32,549 nucleotides of DNA, taken from IMG/VR virus record IMGVR_UViG_3300037076_000265, positions 1 to 32,549 of that record; one strand, given 5' to 3'. Both the position numbers and the translations under genes were made by a program. How positions within the stretch are numbered: the stretch's first letter is position 1; every line of letters begins with the position of its first letter. Shown here one piece after another: positions 6,827 to 15,219 of this stretch. This DNA comes from a virus. The notes under the pieces were generated by a model. That model saw only the letters and a program-made list of their open reading frames with translations. It searched no databases and was not told the DNA's origin.

Positions 6827-6895
6827 GAGCGCAGCGGGAAGGGAATCAGCCTTATCACACAACGGAGTGACCCGCCATGCTATCCTACTGCGCTC
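6827..6895 (-). other. Possible structured RNA leader (long-range inverted repeat with internal stems)
   Basis: GAGCGCAG at 6827-6834 pairs perfectly with CTGCGCTC at 6888-6895. Inside, CGGG/CCCG, AAGG/CCTT and TCAC/GTGA can form further short stems, giving a branched fold of about 69 nt. It lies just upstream of the first minus-strand gene, within what would be its 5-prime leader. It is not a tRNA: no T-loop TTC-R-A and no proper D-arm. The stems are short and no alignment supports them, so this is only a candidate. Confidence 0.3.
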
Positions 6896-7035
6896 GAATT
6901 TTCCGTTTGGAACACTCAGCGGCTCACTACACCGCCTACGAATGAGTGATCCGGCCTGATTCACCGGACAGGGGAAGCGTAACACCCCCCCATCTGGTGT
7001 CAACTGGTTTTTTATTGGCCGTCTCACATTCACCG

Positions 7036-7049
7036 TTACAGAACTGTAA
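7036..7049. promoter_or_regulatory. Perfect dyad TTACAG-AA-CTGTAA, candidate operator
   Basis: A 6-bp inverted repeat with a 2-bp spacer sits in the divergent control region, about 125 bp upstream of the first late gene. Its shape suits a dimeric repressor. No repressor gene is seen in this window, so its regulator, if any, lies to the left or in the host. A chance dyad of this size is possible. Confidence 0.35.
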
Positions 7050-7150
7050 TACAAATCTGAAATACGGTCAACAACATTCGGTAACTTATTTTAGGGTGAT
7101 AAAACCGCGTAAAATGGGGCGTTTTTGGCGTCGTAATCCCATTGCGGTCG

Positions 7151-7169
7151 TGAATGTTCGCGCTTTTGT
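7151..7169 (+). repeat. 19-bp late-operon repeated element, copy 1
   Basis: TGAATGTTCGCGCTTTTGT, preceded by G. The in-frame GTG at 7150 gives V/M-N-V-R-A-F-V and the frame runs on past the next gene's ATG at 7176 before stopping. The element ends 6 bases before that ATG. It precedes the first gene of the late operon. Confidence 0.9.
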
Positions 7170-7175
7170 AGAAAT

Positions 7176-8183
7176 ATGTCTAAAAAAGCCACGATTGTAG
7201 GCACGACCGTCTTTGAATATCTGGAACGCTTCCCCGATCTGCCGAGCCGGAGCATCGCCCGCAAACTTAACGAGGATCACCCCCTTTTGTTTCCAGACAT
7301 TGATTCGGCGCGGTCTTCGATTCGCTATTTCCGGGGGCAGAATGGACAATTCGGGAGGAAGCACTGCTCCATTGGAAAATTTTACAAACCTGCGGGGTCA
7401 GTTTTAGATGGGTATATTCCACTGCCGCCACCGCTGGCAGATGACAAGCCGTGGGCCGTCGTGCCCCTGCAATTCAAACGCGCCCTTTTGATTTCCGACA
7501 TCCACGTTCCGTATCACAACGTCAATGCGTGCCGCCTGGCAATTCAACACGGCCTTAAACTTGGCGTGGATTGTGTGATCGTGAACGGCGACCTCTGCGA
7601 TTTCCACAGCGTCAGTTTTTGGGAGCGCGACCCGCGCCGGAGATTTCTGGTGGACGAACTGGAAAGCGCCCGCCGCTTTCTTGAAGTCTTGCGGGACACG
7701 TTCCCCAAGGCGCGGATTGTTTTAAAAGAGGGCAATCACGAGGAACGCTTATGGCGCTGGGTATGGGCGCGGGTGCCAGAGTTTGCCGGACTTAAGGAAC
7801 TTTCGCTAAACGAAATTCTTTACCTGCCCGATTACGGAATTGAACTGGTGGACAACAAAAAGCCGATTCGGTGCGCCAACGATCTGTACATTTTGCACGG
7901 CCATGAATTTCGCTCTCCCTTTCAAAATCCAGTCAACGCCGCTCGCGGGCTTTATCTGCGGGCGAATTGCAACGCCATTTGCGGCGACCTTCATCAGACC
8001 AGTCAGCACACGGGAACCGGATTGGAAAAAACGATATCCTGCTGGTCAGTGGGCTGCCTGTGTGATCTGCACCCGCGCTACATGCCGCTGAACAAATGGA
8101 ATCTTGGTTTTGCGTTCATCGAGATACTCAAGAAAAACTGGCGCGTTGAAAATTTCAAAATCATCAACGGGATGGTGGTTTGA
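7176..8183 (+). CDS. Calcineurin-like metallophosphoesterase
   Basis: 335 aa. The metallophosphoesterase motifs are all present in order: D108-I-H110, GDLCD at 138-142, GNHEE at 186-190, HGHE at 241-244 and GDLH at 270-273. The first ~100 residues form a separate region containing FPDLPSRSIARKLNEDHP, which resembles a winged-helix type start (inference). The enzyme should hydrolyse phosphomono- or diesters using two metal ions; the substrate is unknown, with nucleic acid ends or cyclic nucleotides as options. It is the first gene of the late operon and stands directly before the terminase genes, so a role in DNA end processing during packaging is possible. The ATG at 7176 follows the repeated element. 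Confidence 0.9.
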   Translation: MSKKATIVGTTVFEYLERFPDLPSRSIARKLNEDHPLLFPDIDSARSSIRYFRGQNGQFGRKHCSIGKFYKPAGSVLDGYIPLPPPLADDKPWAVVPLQFKRALLISDIHVPYHNVNACRLAIQHGLKLGVDCVIVNGDLCDFHSVSFWERDPRRRFLVDELESARRFLEVLRDTFPKARIVLKEGNHEERLWRWVWARVPEFAGLKELSLNEILYLPDYGIELVDNKKPIRCANDLYILHGHEFRSPFQNPVNAARGLYLRANCNAICGDLHQTSQHTGTGLEKTISCWSVGCLCDLHPRYMPLNKWNLGFAFIEILKKNWRVENFKIINGMVV

Positions 8184-8192
8184 GAGTTGCCA

Positions 8193-8840
8193 ATGGCCGT
8201 CACACCCAAACAGGCGAAGAAGTTGCTGGATGATAACTACCAGAACATTTCCAAGGCGTTGAAGCACGGGAAGGTTTTGACCACGGCGCAACTCACCCTG
8301 CTTCAAACACTCGCAGCCAAAACGGACGGCGACGAAAAGCCGGTAAAGAAATTTGCAAAGAACAAGGTTGAACTTTCCGTTCTACTTGGCGTCAACCGGC
8401 AGACAATCCACCGCTGGCTTAAAAAGGAGGGCAACCCCGGCTCGGAATCAAACGGCAGATTCAACGCCCTGCTCTGGACGCAGTGGGTCAAGGCGAACGG
8501 CCTGAAAATAATCAACGACACCGCGCCGGAAAAAAACGCCGTCCAGGTCCAGCAACTTCTGCTTCAAAACGAAAAGCTGAAATTCCAGATCGGCGTCTTC
8601 AAAAAGCAATATGTCCCCGCAGACGATGTGCAGAAATGGGGCGCGGAACTCGGCGGCGAGATTCGCAAGGCGGTGATCTCCATTCACAAGGCCGCGCCGT
8701 CGCTGGCCGGCCTGACGCCCGCAGAAATTGAGATTCGCCTGCGCGAGATGGAGGATGAAATCCTGATGAAGCTGCATTTGCTCGCGCAACGGGTTGAGGA
8801 AATGAAGGAAGTCACGAAGGAGGCGGCAGATGAAGAATAA
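8193..8840 (+). CDS. Terminase small subunit-like DNA-binding protein
   Basis: Start at the ATG at 8193 (MAVTPKQAKKLL); a TTG two codons upstream is also in frame. Residues ~50-85 contain a helix-turn-helix: VELSVLLGVNRQTIHRWLKK. The C-terminal half is a long helical region (VQQLLLQNEKLKFQ, then IEIRLREMEDEILMKL), fitting an oligomerising domain. This layout, HTH plus coiled coil just upstream of a GpA-type large terminase with an 11-bp overlap, is typical of small terminase subunits that recognise the packaging site. The exact family is not identified. Confidence 0.75.
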   Translation: MAVTPKQAKKLLDDNYQNISKALKHGKVLTTAQLTLLQTLAAKTDGDEKPVKKFAKNKVELSVLLGVNRQTIHRWLKKEGNPGSESNGRFNALLWTQWVKANGLKIINDTAPEKNAVQVQQLLLQNEKLKFQIGVFKKQYVPADDVQKWGAELGGEIRKAVISIHKAAPSLAGLTPAEIEIRLREMEDEILMKLHLLAQRVEEMKEVTKEAADEE

Positions 8841-10632
8841 CCCGCTCTTGAAAGGTTTTGGCGTGGCCATCCGCCCGCGTGAAAAGCTCTCGCCCTGGCA
8901 ATGGTGCGAGAAGCACGTTGTGGTTGACAAGACTTCGAGCATCGGCGGCGGCATGAAGTGGCGGCTGGATTCATCGCCCTGGGTGAAGGAGTTCATGGAG
9001 GTTTTCGCGGACAACCGGGTGGAAACGATTGTTATCCGCTGCGCGACGCAGAGCAGCAAGACTCAGACGTTGATTCTGTTGCTTTGTTGGGTGATCTCCG
9101 AAGACCCGGCTCCGACGCTTTGGGTGGCGAATGCCAAGGACGATTTGAAGCAGACGGTGAATGACCGTATCGGCCCGACGTTTGAGAAGTGCCGGCCCGT
9201 GGCGGAACAGATGCTTCGTTCCGGGGTGATGGAATACGAGTTCAGCACGATGAGCCTGTACTTCGCGGGCGGCGGCTCGAAGGGCAAGATGAAGTCCAAG
9301 CCGATACGCTGGTTGTTTCTGGATGAAGTCGAGGAAATCCCGGAGGCGAATGTTCACCAGGCGTTGGAACGCACCAAGGCACAGTGGAACAAACGGCGCG
9401 TGTTGCTTTCCACACCGAACATGAAAAACGGTTTGATGGAGCAATTTTTCCAGAAGGGCGACCAAAGGACGTTGCAATTCTGCTGCCCGCATTGCCGCCA
9501 GTATTCGCTGATAAAGTTCGAGCAATGGAAATGGGACACGAACGAGATCACGAAGCCGGACGGTAAGTGGAACTTTGACGTGCTGGCGGAAACGATTCGC
9601 TGGGAGTGCCCGGCGTGCAATGGCATCGTGCGGGACACGCCGTTTGACCGGCGCAAGCTGGCGCGGGAAGCGAAGTTCACGAAGTTGAACCCGTCCGCGC
9701 CGCATCATACCGTCAGCTTTACCTGGCCATCGCTGGTGACGCCCTGGGTGAAGTGGCGGGACGTGGTGGAAAAGTTTTTGAATGCGCGGCGGGCGGCGCG
9801 GAGCGGGAACATCGAACCGCTGAAATCTTTTGTGAACGACGACCTGGGCGAGCCGTGGGATGATTCGCTGGGGGTGATCGAGGACTTTGAATTTCTTGAG
9901 GCGCGGAAACAGGATTACGATTTCGGCGAAGTGTGGCCGGAGGAATCGGCGCGGTACATGAGCGCAGACCGGCAGGAAGCGGGCGGCGAACATTACTGGT
10001 ATGTGATCCGGGCGTTCGGGCCGTTCGGGAAGTCCCGGCTGATTACGTTCGGACGCTGCACGAGCACGCTGGAACTGGAAGAAGTGCGGCGGCGTTACAA
10101 TGTGCCGATTGAAAATGCGATGATTGATTCCGGTTTCAAGGCGAGCGAGGTCTATAAATTCTGCATGGCGGCGCGGTGGAAGGCGTTCAAGGGCGATGAC
10201 TCGGAGTATTTCCTTTTCCGCAATGTAAAGTTACAGAAGACGCTCCGACGCATTTGGGAGCGGTCATTTGTTGACCCGTACATGGGAACGGCGCTGGCGA
10301 AGAAACGGTCTATGCCGCTGTTCCGATTCTGCAACAACCCGACGAAGGATTTGTTGATCACATACATGAGCGGACTGATGGGGGAATGGACAATCCCGAA
10401 GACGACGCCCCGCGAATATCTGAAACAGGTAAGCGCGGAACGGCGCGAGGAAGTGGTGGACGGGCGCGGGCGCGTGCATTTTGTCTGGAAACGGCGGGTG
10501 CGGGACAACCATCTTTGGGATTGCGAACTGCAAATCATGGTGGCGGCGGTCATCAACAAACTGGCGACGGGCAAGCCGGGCGCGATTCCCGCAAAGTTGG
10601 TGGCGATACCCGAAAATAAAGAAACGGCGTGA
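8830..10632 (+). CDS. Terminase large subunit, GpA family
   Basis: 600 aa, the usual length for GpA-type terminases. The N-terminal ATPase shows SPWVKEFMEVF (49-59), a deviant Walker A CATQSSKT at 71-78 and Walker B LFLDEVEE at 162-169. A four-cysteine zinc site is formed by CPHC (219-222) and CPAC (260-263). The C-terminal nuclease region begins around YMSADRQ and includes MIDSGFKASEVYKF. The protein cuts concatemeric DNA and pumps it into the prohead; relatives such as lambda gpA use cohesive ends. It overlaps the small subunit gene by 11 bp. Its TGA is shared with copy 2 of the repeated element. Confidence 0.95.
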   Translation: MKNNPLLKGFGVAIRPREKLSPWQWCEKHVVVDKTSSIGGGMKWRLDSSPWVKEFMEVFADNRVETIVIRCATQSSKTQTLILLLCWVISEDPAPTLWVANAKDDLKQTVNDRIGPTFEKCRPVAEQMLRSGVMEYEFSTMSLYFAGGGSKGKMKSKPIRWLFLDEVEEIPEANVHQALERTKAQWNKRRVLLSTPNMKNGLMEQFFQKGDQRTLQFCCPHCRQYSLIKFEQWKWDTNEITKPDGKWNFDVLAETIRWECPACNGIVRDTPFDRRKLAREAKFTKLNPSAPHHTVSFTWPSLVTPWVKWRDVVEKFLNARRAARSGNIEPLKSFVNDDLGEPWDDSLGVIEDFEFLEARKQDYDFGEVWPEESARYMSADRQEAGGEHYWYVIRAFGPFGKSRLITFGRCTSTLELEEVRRRYNVPIENAMIDSGFKASEVYKFCMAARWKAFKGDDSEYFLFRNVKLQKTLRRIWERSFVDPYMGTALAKKRSMPLFRFCNNPTKDLLITYMSGLMGEWTIPKTTPREYLKQVSAERREEVVDGRGRVHFVWKRRVRDNHLWDCELQIMVAAVINKLATGKPGAIPAKLVAIPENKETA

Positions 10633-10648
10633 ATGTTCGCGCTTTTGT
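10630..10648 (+). repeat. 19-bp late-operon repeated element, copy 2
   Basis: TGAATGTTCGCGCTTTTGT, identical to copy 1. It begins exactly at the TGA stop of the terminase gene and ends 2 bases before the ATG of the next gene at 10651. The GTG at 10629 opens a small frame (V/M-N-V-R-A-F-V) that overlaps the beginning of the next gene. Confidence 0.9.
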
Positions 10649-10650
10649 GA

Positions 10651-11013
10651 ATGGCAGCGAACCGAAATCTTTTAATTCGGGCCGTCGTGCTCGCCGCTGT
10701 CCGCGCTTCGGGCGGTGACGCGGGTCAGACGACTCTCAAACCGGTGGCGATTCTGGAAGGGATTGTCACGGGCAAGTTCACTGCGGAGTTTTCCAACGGC
10801 AAGACGCTTATTTCCACCAGTGAGGCGGGCGGATCTGTTTCGTTCATGCTGCCAAGCGACTTTGGCCCCGCCGATGTGATGACGCTGGCGATGGAGGCGA
10901 TTCAACGCATCAAGGCAGGCGACTTTGGCCCGTCTGAAGACAACCTCGACCCCTACGCAAACTGGCCGCGCATCAAGCGGCTGAGGGTTTCGTTTGCAAA
11001 GGCAACTATATGA
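10651..11013 (+). CDS. Small head-module protein between terminase and portal, 120 aa
   Basis: Starts MAANRNLLIRAVVLAA and contains TTLKPVAILEGIVTGKFTAE, then GGSVSFMLPSDFGPADVMTLA and a basic C-terminus (RIKRLRVSFAKATI). It sits where lambda-like phages carry the head-tail joining protein gpW and may be its counterpart, although it is longer than gpW and I see no clear sequence match. It overlaps the portal gene start by 4 bp. Function assigned by position only. Confidence 0.65.
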   Translation: MAANRNLLIRAVVLAAVRASGGDAGQTTLKPVAILEGIVTGKFTAEFSNGKTLISTSEAGGSVSFMLPSDFGPADVMTLAMEAIQRIKAGDFGPSEDNLDPYANWPRIKRLRVSFAKATI

Positions 11014-12719
11014 GCGAGGCCGTGCCATTCAATCCGGCCTGGGCGGGTCTGCGAATTCAGTCAACGGTTTTGCCCGCGATTGTCCCGTCCATGCCGGGCG
11101 GACGGGCGCATGGCGGCGGCGTGCGTGCGGACACGTCAACGGCCAGTAATTTTGCGACGTCGCAACCGGCGGTAGTGAACGACGGCATGGGGAATTATCA
11201 CGAGGCGTTGCGGACGAGCAAGGACCGGACGGCCATCCCCTACGCAATGGTGCATTTACGGCCGCAAATTTTGCGGCTGTTGAACGGGTTGAACCGGAAG
11301 ATGCTGGCGGGCGTGGCGCGGTATCTGGTGGACAACAGCGGCGTGGCTTACTACGTGGTGAACCAGATCGCGGATTATTCCGTACCGGTGATTCCCCGGG
11401 CGCAGTGCGACGACGCAACTTTGCGGGACGTTTACAACGAATACTTCACGGCCTGGCAAAAGCGGTGCGACTTCACCCGGCGATTCACGTTCAAACAAAT
11501 CCAGCGGATGGCCTGTATTGCGATGGACGTGGACGGCGACCAGGGCGCGAGTTTCACGGACGAGGGAGGATTCCCGCAGTTGAAGATTTGGGACACGTTC
11601 CATATCGGCAAGCTGACGGGGATGGACCCGAAGGACGGCGTGGTGACGAACGATCTGAACGGGATGCTGCTGGGTTACAACGTGTGCGACGGGCCTATTG
11701 AGACGATCACCGGCGCGGCGTTGAAGACCATTCCGGCAGACCAGTTTTTTCTAATGTACGACGTTGACCGCTTCAACAATTATCGCGGGTTTTCCCCCAT
11801 TCGGCGCGGCAGCAACGATTTGCGCGACAAGAACGACCTGAAATCGTTTTTGAAGTTGAAGGAAAAAATCGGCGCGGCGCTGGCGGCGGTCATTCAACAG
11901 AACGGCTCGGTTGAAGAAGACGTTTGGGGCAATGACACCGGCGCGGAAGGCAACCAGCCCAAGAACAATAGCGACAATGAACTCCCGACGCAATCGGACA
12001 AGAAACTTTCGCTGGCGGAACTGCTCGGCGGCGACATCCCGGTGATTGAGGGTGAACTGAAACAGTTCATCGCGCAGGCGTTGAGCACGACCTCGCTGGA
12101 ATTTATGAACGCGCTGGACAGCCAGTTCGTTCTGGGCCTGGGGATTCCACCGGCGTTTTTTCTGGATGAAAAGTTGACCGGGCCGAACGTGCGGAGCGTG
12201 CTCGGCAAAGTCCAGAAGAAATTCAACAACCGCAAGGATACGATGGCGAACTTTGTGGAATGGTGCTGGCTGCGGGTCATCGCCTGGGGCATCGCCAAGG
12301 ACGGACTGCCGGCGTCGAAGGGCTGGCAGAAGATTTCATTCCAGTTCACGCCGCAAAGCACGATTGACCTGGGCGACACGATGGCGAACGAGCGGGCGGA
12401 CGTGCTGGTGGGGCAGATGAGCGAGACGAAGCGTTACGCGAATCGCGGCGAGGATTTTCAGCACGAGCACGAAATGATCAAGGCGGAAATTGCCATCAAG
12501 TTGAAGGAAGTCAAAGAACTCGCCACGGCATTTTCCACCGACCCCGCCGAACGGACGATGATAATTCCCGCGATTCTTTCCCGGTTTGGACTGGTGGGGC
12601 CGGTCAACACCCGACTGACGATTGGAGAGGCCGCAACGGAAACGGCCAACAACAACGCGAACAATAATGCTCCGGCACCGGAAAAGAAACCGGCTCCGGC
12701 ACCGGAGAAAAAGAACTGA
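11010..12719 (+). CDS. Portal protein, lambda family
   Basis: 569 aa. The sequence follows the lambda-type portal pattern: a conserved ARYLVDNSGVAYYVVNQI segment, then a wing/stem region with DGDQGASF, FFLMYDVDRFNNYRGFSPI (matching the family's 'R-x-x-Q-x-R-G-x-x' step), the helix with KLKEKIGAALAAVI, and the crown region with GIPPAFFLDEK. The C-terminal 25 residues are a Pro/Ala/Lys/Glu/Asn-rich tail (APEKKPAPAPEKKN). It forms the dodecameric ring through which DNA enters the head. Followed 3 bp later by the S49 protease, as in lambda (gpB-gpC). Confidence 0.9.
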   Translation: MSEAVPFNPAWAGLRIQSTVLPAIVPSMPGGRAHGGGVRADTSTASNFATSQPAVVNDGMGNYHEALRTSKDRTAIPYAMVHLRPQILRLLNGLNRKMLAGVARYLVDNSGVAYYVVNQIADYSVPVIPRAQCDDATLRDVYNEYFTAWQKRCDFTRRFTFKQIQRMACIAMDVDGDQGASFTDEGGFPQLKIWDTFHIGKLTGMDPKDGVVTNDLNGMLLGYNVCDGPIETITGAALKTIPADQFFLMYDVDRFNNYRGFSPIRRGSNDLRDKNDLKSFLKLKEKIGAALAAVIQQNGSVEEDVWGNDTGAEGNQPKNNSDNELPTQSDKKLSLAELLGGDIPVIEGELKQFIAQALSTTSLEFMNALDSQFVLGLGIPPAFFLDEKLTGPNVRSVLGKVQKKFNNRKDTMANFVEWCWLRVIAWGIAKDGLPASKGWQKISFQFTPQSTIDLGDTMANERADVLVGQMSETKRYANRGEDFQHEHEMIKAEIAIKLKEVKELATAFSTDPAERTMIIPAILSRFGLVGPVNTRLTIGEAATETANNNANNNAPAPEKKPAPAPEKKN

Positions 12720-12722
12720 TTT

Positions 12723-13556
12723 ATGATTCACACAAATTTCATCAAGCGGCTGGCGGTGGATTTGCCGTTGCTCAACGCGAACCATCTGGCGTTCATGCTT
12801 ACCCGGCAACGCGGCGACGATGTGAACATGGCCGAGCCGGAGTTGTTCAAGAAGATTCGCGGCCAGCTTGAGCCGAAGATGGAGCGCGTCAAAAACATAG
12901 CCATCGTTCCGGTGCAGGGCGTGCTGGCCTATAACCCGGACTTGATGGAGTTGATCCATGACGGCGTGGAAGATTCGCGGGCGGTTTTGAAGACGCTGAA
13001 CGAGGCGGCGGACGACGAAAGCATCGAGGGCGTCCTGCTCCGCATGGATTCACCGGGCGGCATGATGCTGGGCGGGCCGGAAATGGCGGACGCGGTGGCG
13101 GCAATGAAGACGAAGAAACCGGTCATCGCTCACATCGGCGGACTCGGCGCGAGCCTTGGCTACATGATTGCGTCACAGGCAACGGAAGTGATTGCCAACC
13201 GGAGCGCGATTGTGGGGAGCATCGGGGTGATCGCCAGCGTGACGGATTACACGGCGCTGCTAGAAAAAATCGGCATCAAGTTTGAGTATTTCACGAACAA
13301 GGAAGCGAAGTTCAAGGCGGCGGGAGCAATGGGAACTTCATTGTCGGAAGACCAGAGGACGCAGTTGCAATCCTCGGTGGATGGAGCGTTTCAGGTCTTC
13401 AAAGGCGCGGTCCTTTCCGCCCGGCCCGGTGTGCCGGAATCGGCAATGCAGGGGCAGACATATCGCGGCGCGGAAGCGAAAAGCGTGGGGCTGGTTGACC
13501 GGGTGGGCACGGAAAGTTTCGCCCTGTCGGTTCTGAAATCTTACATGAAAAATTGA
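12723..13556 (+). CDS. S49-family head maturation protease (SppA/gpC-like)
   Basis: 277 aa. The serine protease core is visible: VKNIAIVPVQGVL, RMDSPGGMMLGG near 107-118, and the nucleophile Ser144 in GGLGASLGYM. The catalytic Lys lies in AKFKAAG (K196 or K198; the second aligns better with SppA). It has no signal peptide, unlike host SppA. Between portal and capsid genes it should trim head proteins during prohead maturation, as lambda gpC does. The frame lacks an obvious embedded scaffold; the next gene may supply it. Confidence 0.9.
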   Translation: MIHTNFIKRLAVDLPLLNANHLAFMLTRQRGDDVNMAEPELFKKIRGQLEPKMERVKNIAIVPVQGVLAYNPDLMELIHDGVEDSRAVLKTLNEAADDESIEGVLLRMDSPGGMMLGGPEMADAVAAMKTKKPVIAHIGGLGASLGYMIASQATEVIANRSAIVGSIGVIASVTDYTALLEKIGIKFEYFTNKEAKFKAAGAMGTSLSEDQRTQLQSSVDGAFQVFKGAVLSARPGVPESAMQGQTYRGAEAKSVGLVDRVGTESFALSVLKSYMKN

Positions 13557-13563
13557 GCTTGAA

Positions 13564-13582
13564 TGAATGTTCGCGCTTTTGT
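13564..13582 (+). repeat. 19-bp late-operon repeated element, copy 3
   Basis: TGAATGTTCGCGCTTTTGT, identical to copies 1 and 2. Here the start codon of the encoded peptide is ATG (13563-13565) instead of GTG, so coding M-N-V-R-A-F-V is preserved. The small frame continues for 22 codons and stops at 13629-13631, just past the ATG of the next gene at 13624. This is the only copy not next to a stop or within 6 bases of a start. Confidence 0.9.
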
Positions 13583-13623
13583 GAAAGACGGTAACTGCGG
13601 TGAAAAACTCAACTTAAATTTTT

Positions 13624-14073
13624 ATGCCTGAAAAACCTGACCAGGGCGACGTGGTTGCCCAACTCGCAACGGCCAATGCCGAACTTGCTTCCTTGAAGGC
13701 GACGGGAAAAACGGCGGCGGTTTTGATTTCCGAACACGGCACGCTTACTGCCGAAGTCGCCCGCCTGACGGGTGAAACCAAAAAGTTGTCCGGTGACAAC
13801 GCGAAGCTGGTTGCGGGCGCGACAGTTCCGGCTGATCTGGTTTCCGCCGGCAACGCGATTTTCAGCCTCACCGTCGAGCGCGACAATTTGAAGGCGGTAT
13901 CGGCCAGCGTTGAAACGGCTGTGGCGAAGGAAGTGGCCAAGCTCGGTTTCACCAGCAAGGAAACCAAGGCTGAAGTCGCGGACAAAGCCAAGGGGCCGAC
14001 GCTTACCGAAAAGGTTCTCGCCAAAAAGGGCGTGAAGACGCTCGCGGAACTCGAAGCGAAACGCATCGAATAA
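13624..14073 (+). CDS. Coiled-coil head protein, probable scaffold
   Basis: 149 aa, Ala/Lys/Glu-rich and largely helical. The N-terminal 60 residues have heptad-like spacing (VVAQLATANAELASLKATG, then GTLTAEVARLTGETKKL). The C-terminus is basic (LAKKGVKTLAELEAKRIE). Placed between the head protease and the major capsid protein, it fits a scaffolding protein that is later digested, or a capsid accessory protein. Assigned by position and composition only. Confidence 0.65.
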   Translation: MPEKPDQGDVVAQLATANAELASLKATGKTAAVLISEHGTLTAEVARLTGETKKLSGDNAKLVAGATVPADLVSAGNAIFSLTVERDNLKAVSASVETAVAKEVAKLGFTSKETKAEVADKAKGPTLTEKVLAKKGVKTLAELEAKRIE

Positions 14074-14110
14074 TTTTTTAACCAAAAAATAACCTCAACC
14101 ACCAAAGCCT

Positions 14111-15163
14111 ATGCCAGTAATCATTTCCGATCTGTGGACGCCAGCAATTTGGGTGCAAGCCATGCGCGAACGCCAGGCGACGTTTCCTTCACTGTTCCTG
14201 TCCGGCGCAGTCGTGCGGTCTGATTTGTTTGACAGCATCGCCAGCGGCGCGGGCACGAGCGCGAACTGTCCATTCCTGAAGGACATCACCGACCAGGTGG
14301 ATGAAATCCAGGTGGAAGACACCGCGCCGGTCACTGACAACGGGCAGGCCGGGGCCACACAGATTTTCCCGCTGTTGAATCGCGTGACGAAAAACAGCGT
14401 AGGCGCACTCGCCGCGCAGGTATCGGGCGTTGATCCGATGTCGGCCATCATTGACCAACTGGTCATGCGCCGGCTGAAACAGCGGCAGACAACGTTGCTG
14501 GCTCAGTTGCGCGGGTTGTTCGCCACGGGCGCGACGGTGAATGGCGCGGCCTGCGCGTTGTCCGCAGCCCGGCTTGGCGGGACTGTCTCGGAACCGTTCA
14601 TCGAAAACGGTTTACAGGCGACGGGCGACAATTTGATTGACCCGGACAAGATGATTGATTGCGGGGCGCTGATGGGGGAATTGGAAGACGACATGAAGGA
14701 CGGCTTCCTGTTCATGCACCCGAACATCAAGGCGCGGCTCCGCAAACTGGACCGGCTGAATTTCAAAACGACCGTGATGCCGAGCGAACTTCCGTTCACG
14801 ATTGATTCGTATTGCGACATGCCGATTGTCACCAGTGTCGGACTGGTTCGCGCCGGCACGGGCAACGGCTACGTGTACGACACGTACATGGTGTCGAAGG
14901 GCGTCATCGGCTACGGCGAGAAACCGCAGCAAGGCGACGTGCGCGACACGGCATCGTTGAGCTATTTCTTCGACCGCGACAAAAACAACGACCTGATTTG
15001 GGACCGCAGCCGGCTCATGCTGGGCATGAACGGCACCCGCTGGGGCGGCTCTCCCGGAGGCCAGTCGGCCACCAACGCGGAGTTGCAGGTTGTGGCAAGC
15101 TGGACGCTGGTGTACGCAAGCGCGAACCGCGTCGGCATCACTTGTTTGCGGACGAACGGTTAA
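14111..15163 (+). CDS. Major capsid protein
   Basis: 350 aa. Begins MPVIISDLWTPAIWVQAM and contains features typical of a HK97-fold coat protein of the 'phage coat protein' type: an N-terminal arm, LRKLDRLNFK, the central SELPFTIDSYCDMPIV segment, GYVYDTYMVSKGVIGYGE and a C-terminal ASWTLVYASANRVGI. Position after the protease and scaffold and its size agree. A short A-rich leader (AACCAAAAAATAACC) precedes it. The capsid would be assembled from hundreds of copies, so this should be the most abundant product of the operon. Exact family not resolved by eye. Confidence 0.85.
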   Translation: MPVIISDLWTPAIWVQAMRERQATFPSLFLSGAVVRSDLFDSIASGAGTSANCPFLKDITDQVDEIQVEDTAPVTDNGQAGATQIFPLLNRVTKNSVGALAAQVSGVDPMSAIIDQLVMRRLKQRQTTLLAQLRGLFATGATVNGAACALSAARLGGTVSEPFIENGLQATGDNLIDPDKMIDCGALMGELEDDMKDGFLFMHPNIKARLRKLDRLNFKTTVMPSELPFTIDSYCDMPIVTSVGLVRAGTGNGYVYDTYMVSKGVIGYGEKPQQGDVRDTASLSYFFDRDKNNDLIWDRSRLMLGMNGTRWGGSPGGQSATNAELQVVASWTLVYASANRVGITCLRTNG

Positions 15164-15196
15164 TCGCACCGGACGGCCAGCGGAAACCAGACCGAC

Positions 15197-15210
15197 GCCC
15201 GTAGGCGGGC
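15197..15210 (+). promoter_or_regulatory. Short GC-rich hairpin upstream of 15220 gene
   Basis: GCCCG-TAGG-CGGGC, a 5-bp stem with a 4-base loop, is followed by AGATTTTCT and then the ATG at 15220. It could be a weak terminator after the capsid gene or a structure limiting translation of the following gene relative to the capsid. Small, so uncertain. Confidence 0.3.
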
Positions 15211-15219
15211 AGATTTTCT

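Larger units (their letters stand above)
6808..7175. promoter_or_regulatory. Divergent control region between early (minus) and late (plus) operons
   Basis: This 368-bp stretch holds no convincing gene. It must carry the promoters for both operons. Visible elements: an 8-bp inverted repeat 6827-6895, a 5-bp ACACC/GGTGT repeat flanking C-rich sequence at 6982-7000, a perfect TTACAG-AA-CTGTAA dyad at 7036-7049, AT-rich sequence at 7050-7115, and the first copy of the 19-bp repeated element at 7151-7169. A GpA-type terminase implies cohesive-end packaging, so the cos site may lie here or nearby; I cannot see it directly. No consensus -35/-10 pair is claimed. Confidence 0.6.

Noticed and set aside
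6827-6895. Possible tRNA in the control region
   Set aside because: The outer stem is tRNA-like but there is no T-loop TTC-R-A, no anticodon arm of proper form and no CCA.
6815-7054. Minus-strand open frame of 79 codons in the divergent control region
   Set aside because: No domain, no ribosome site, unusual composition, and it covers the inverted repeats and likely promoters; better explained as non-coding.
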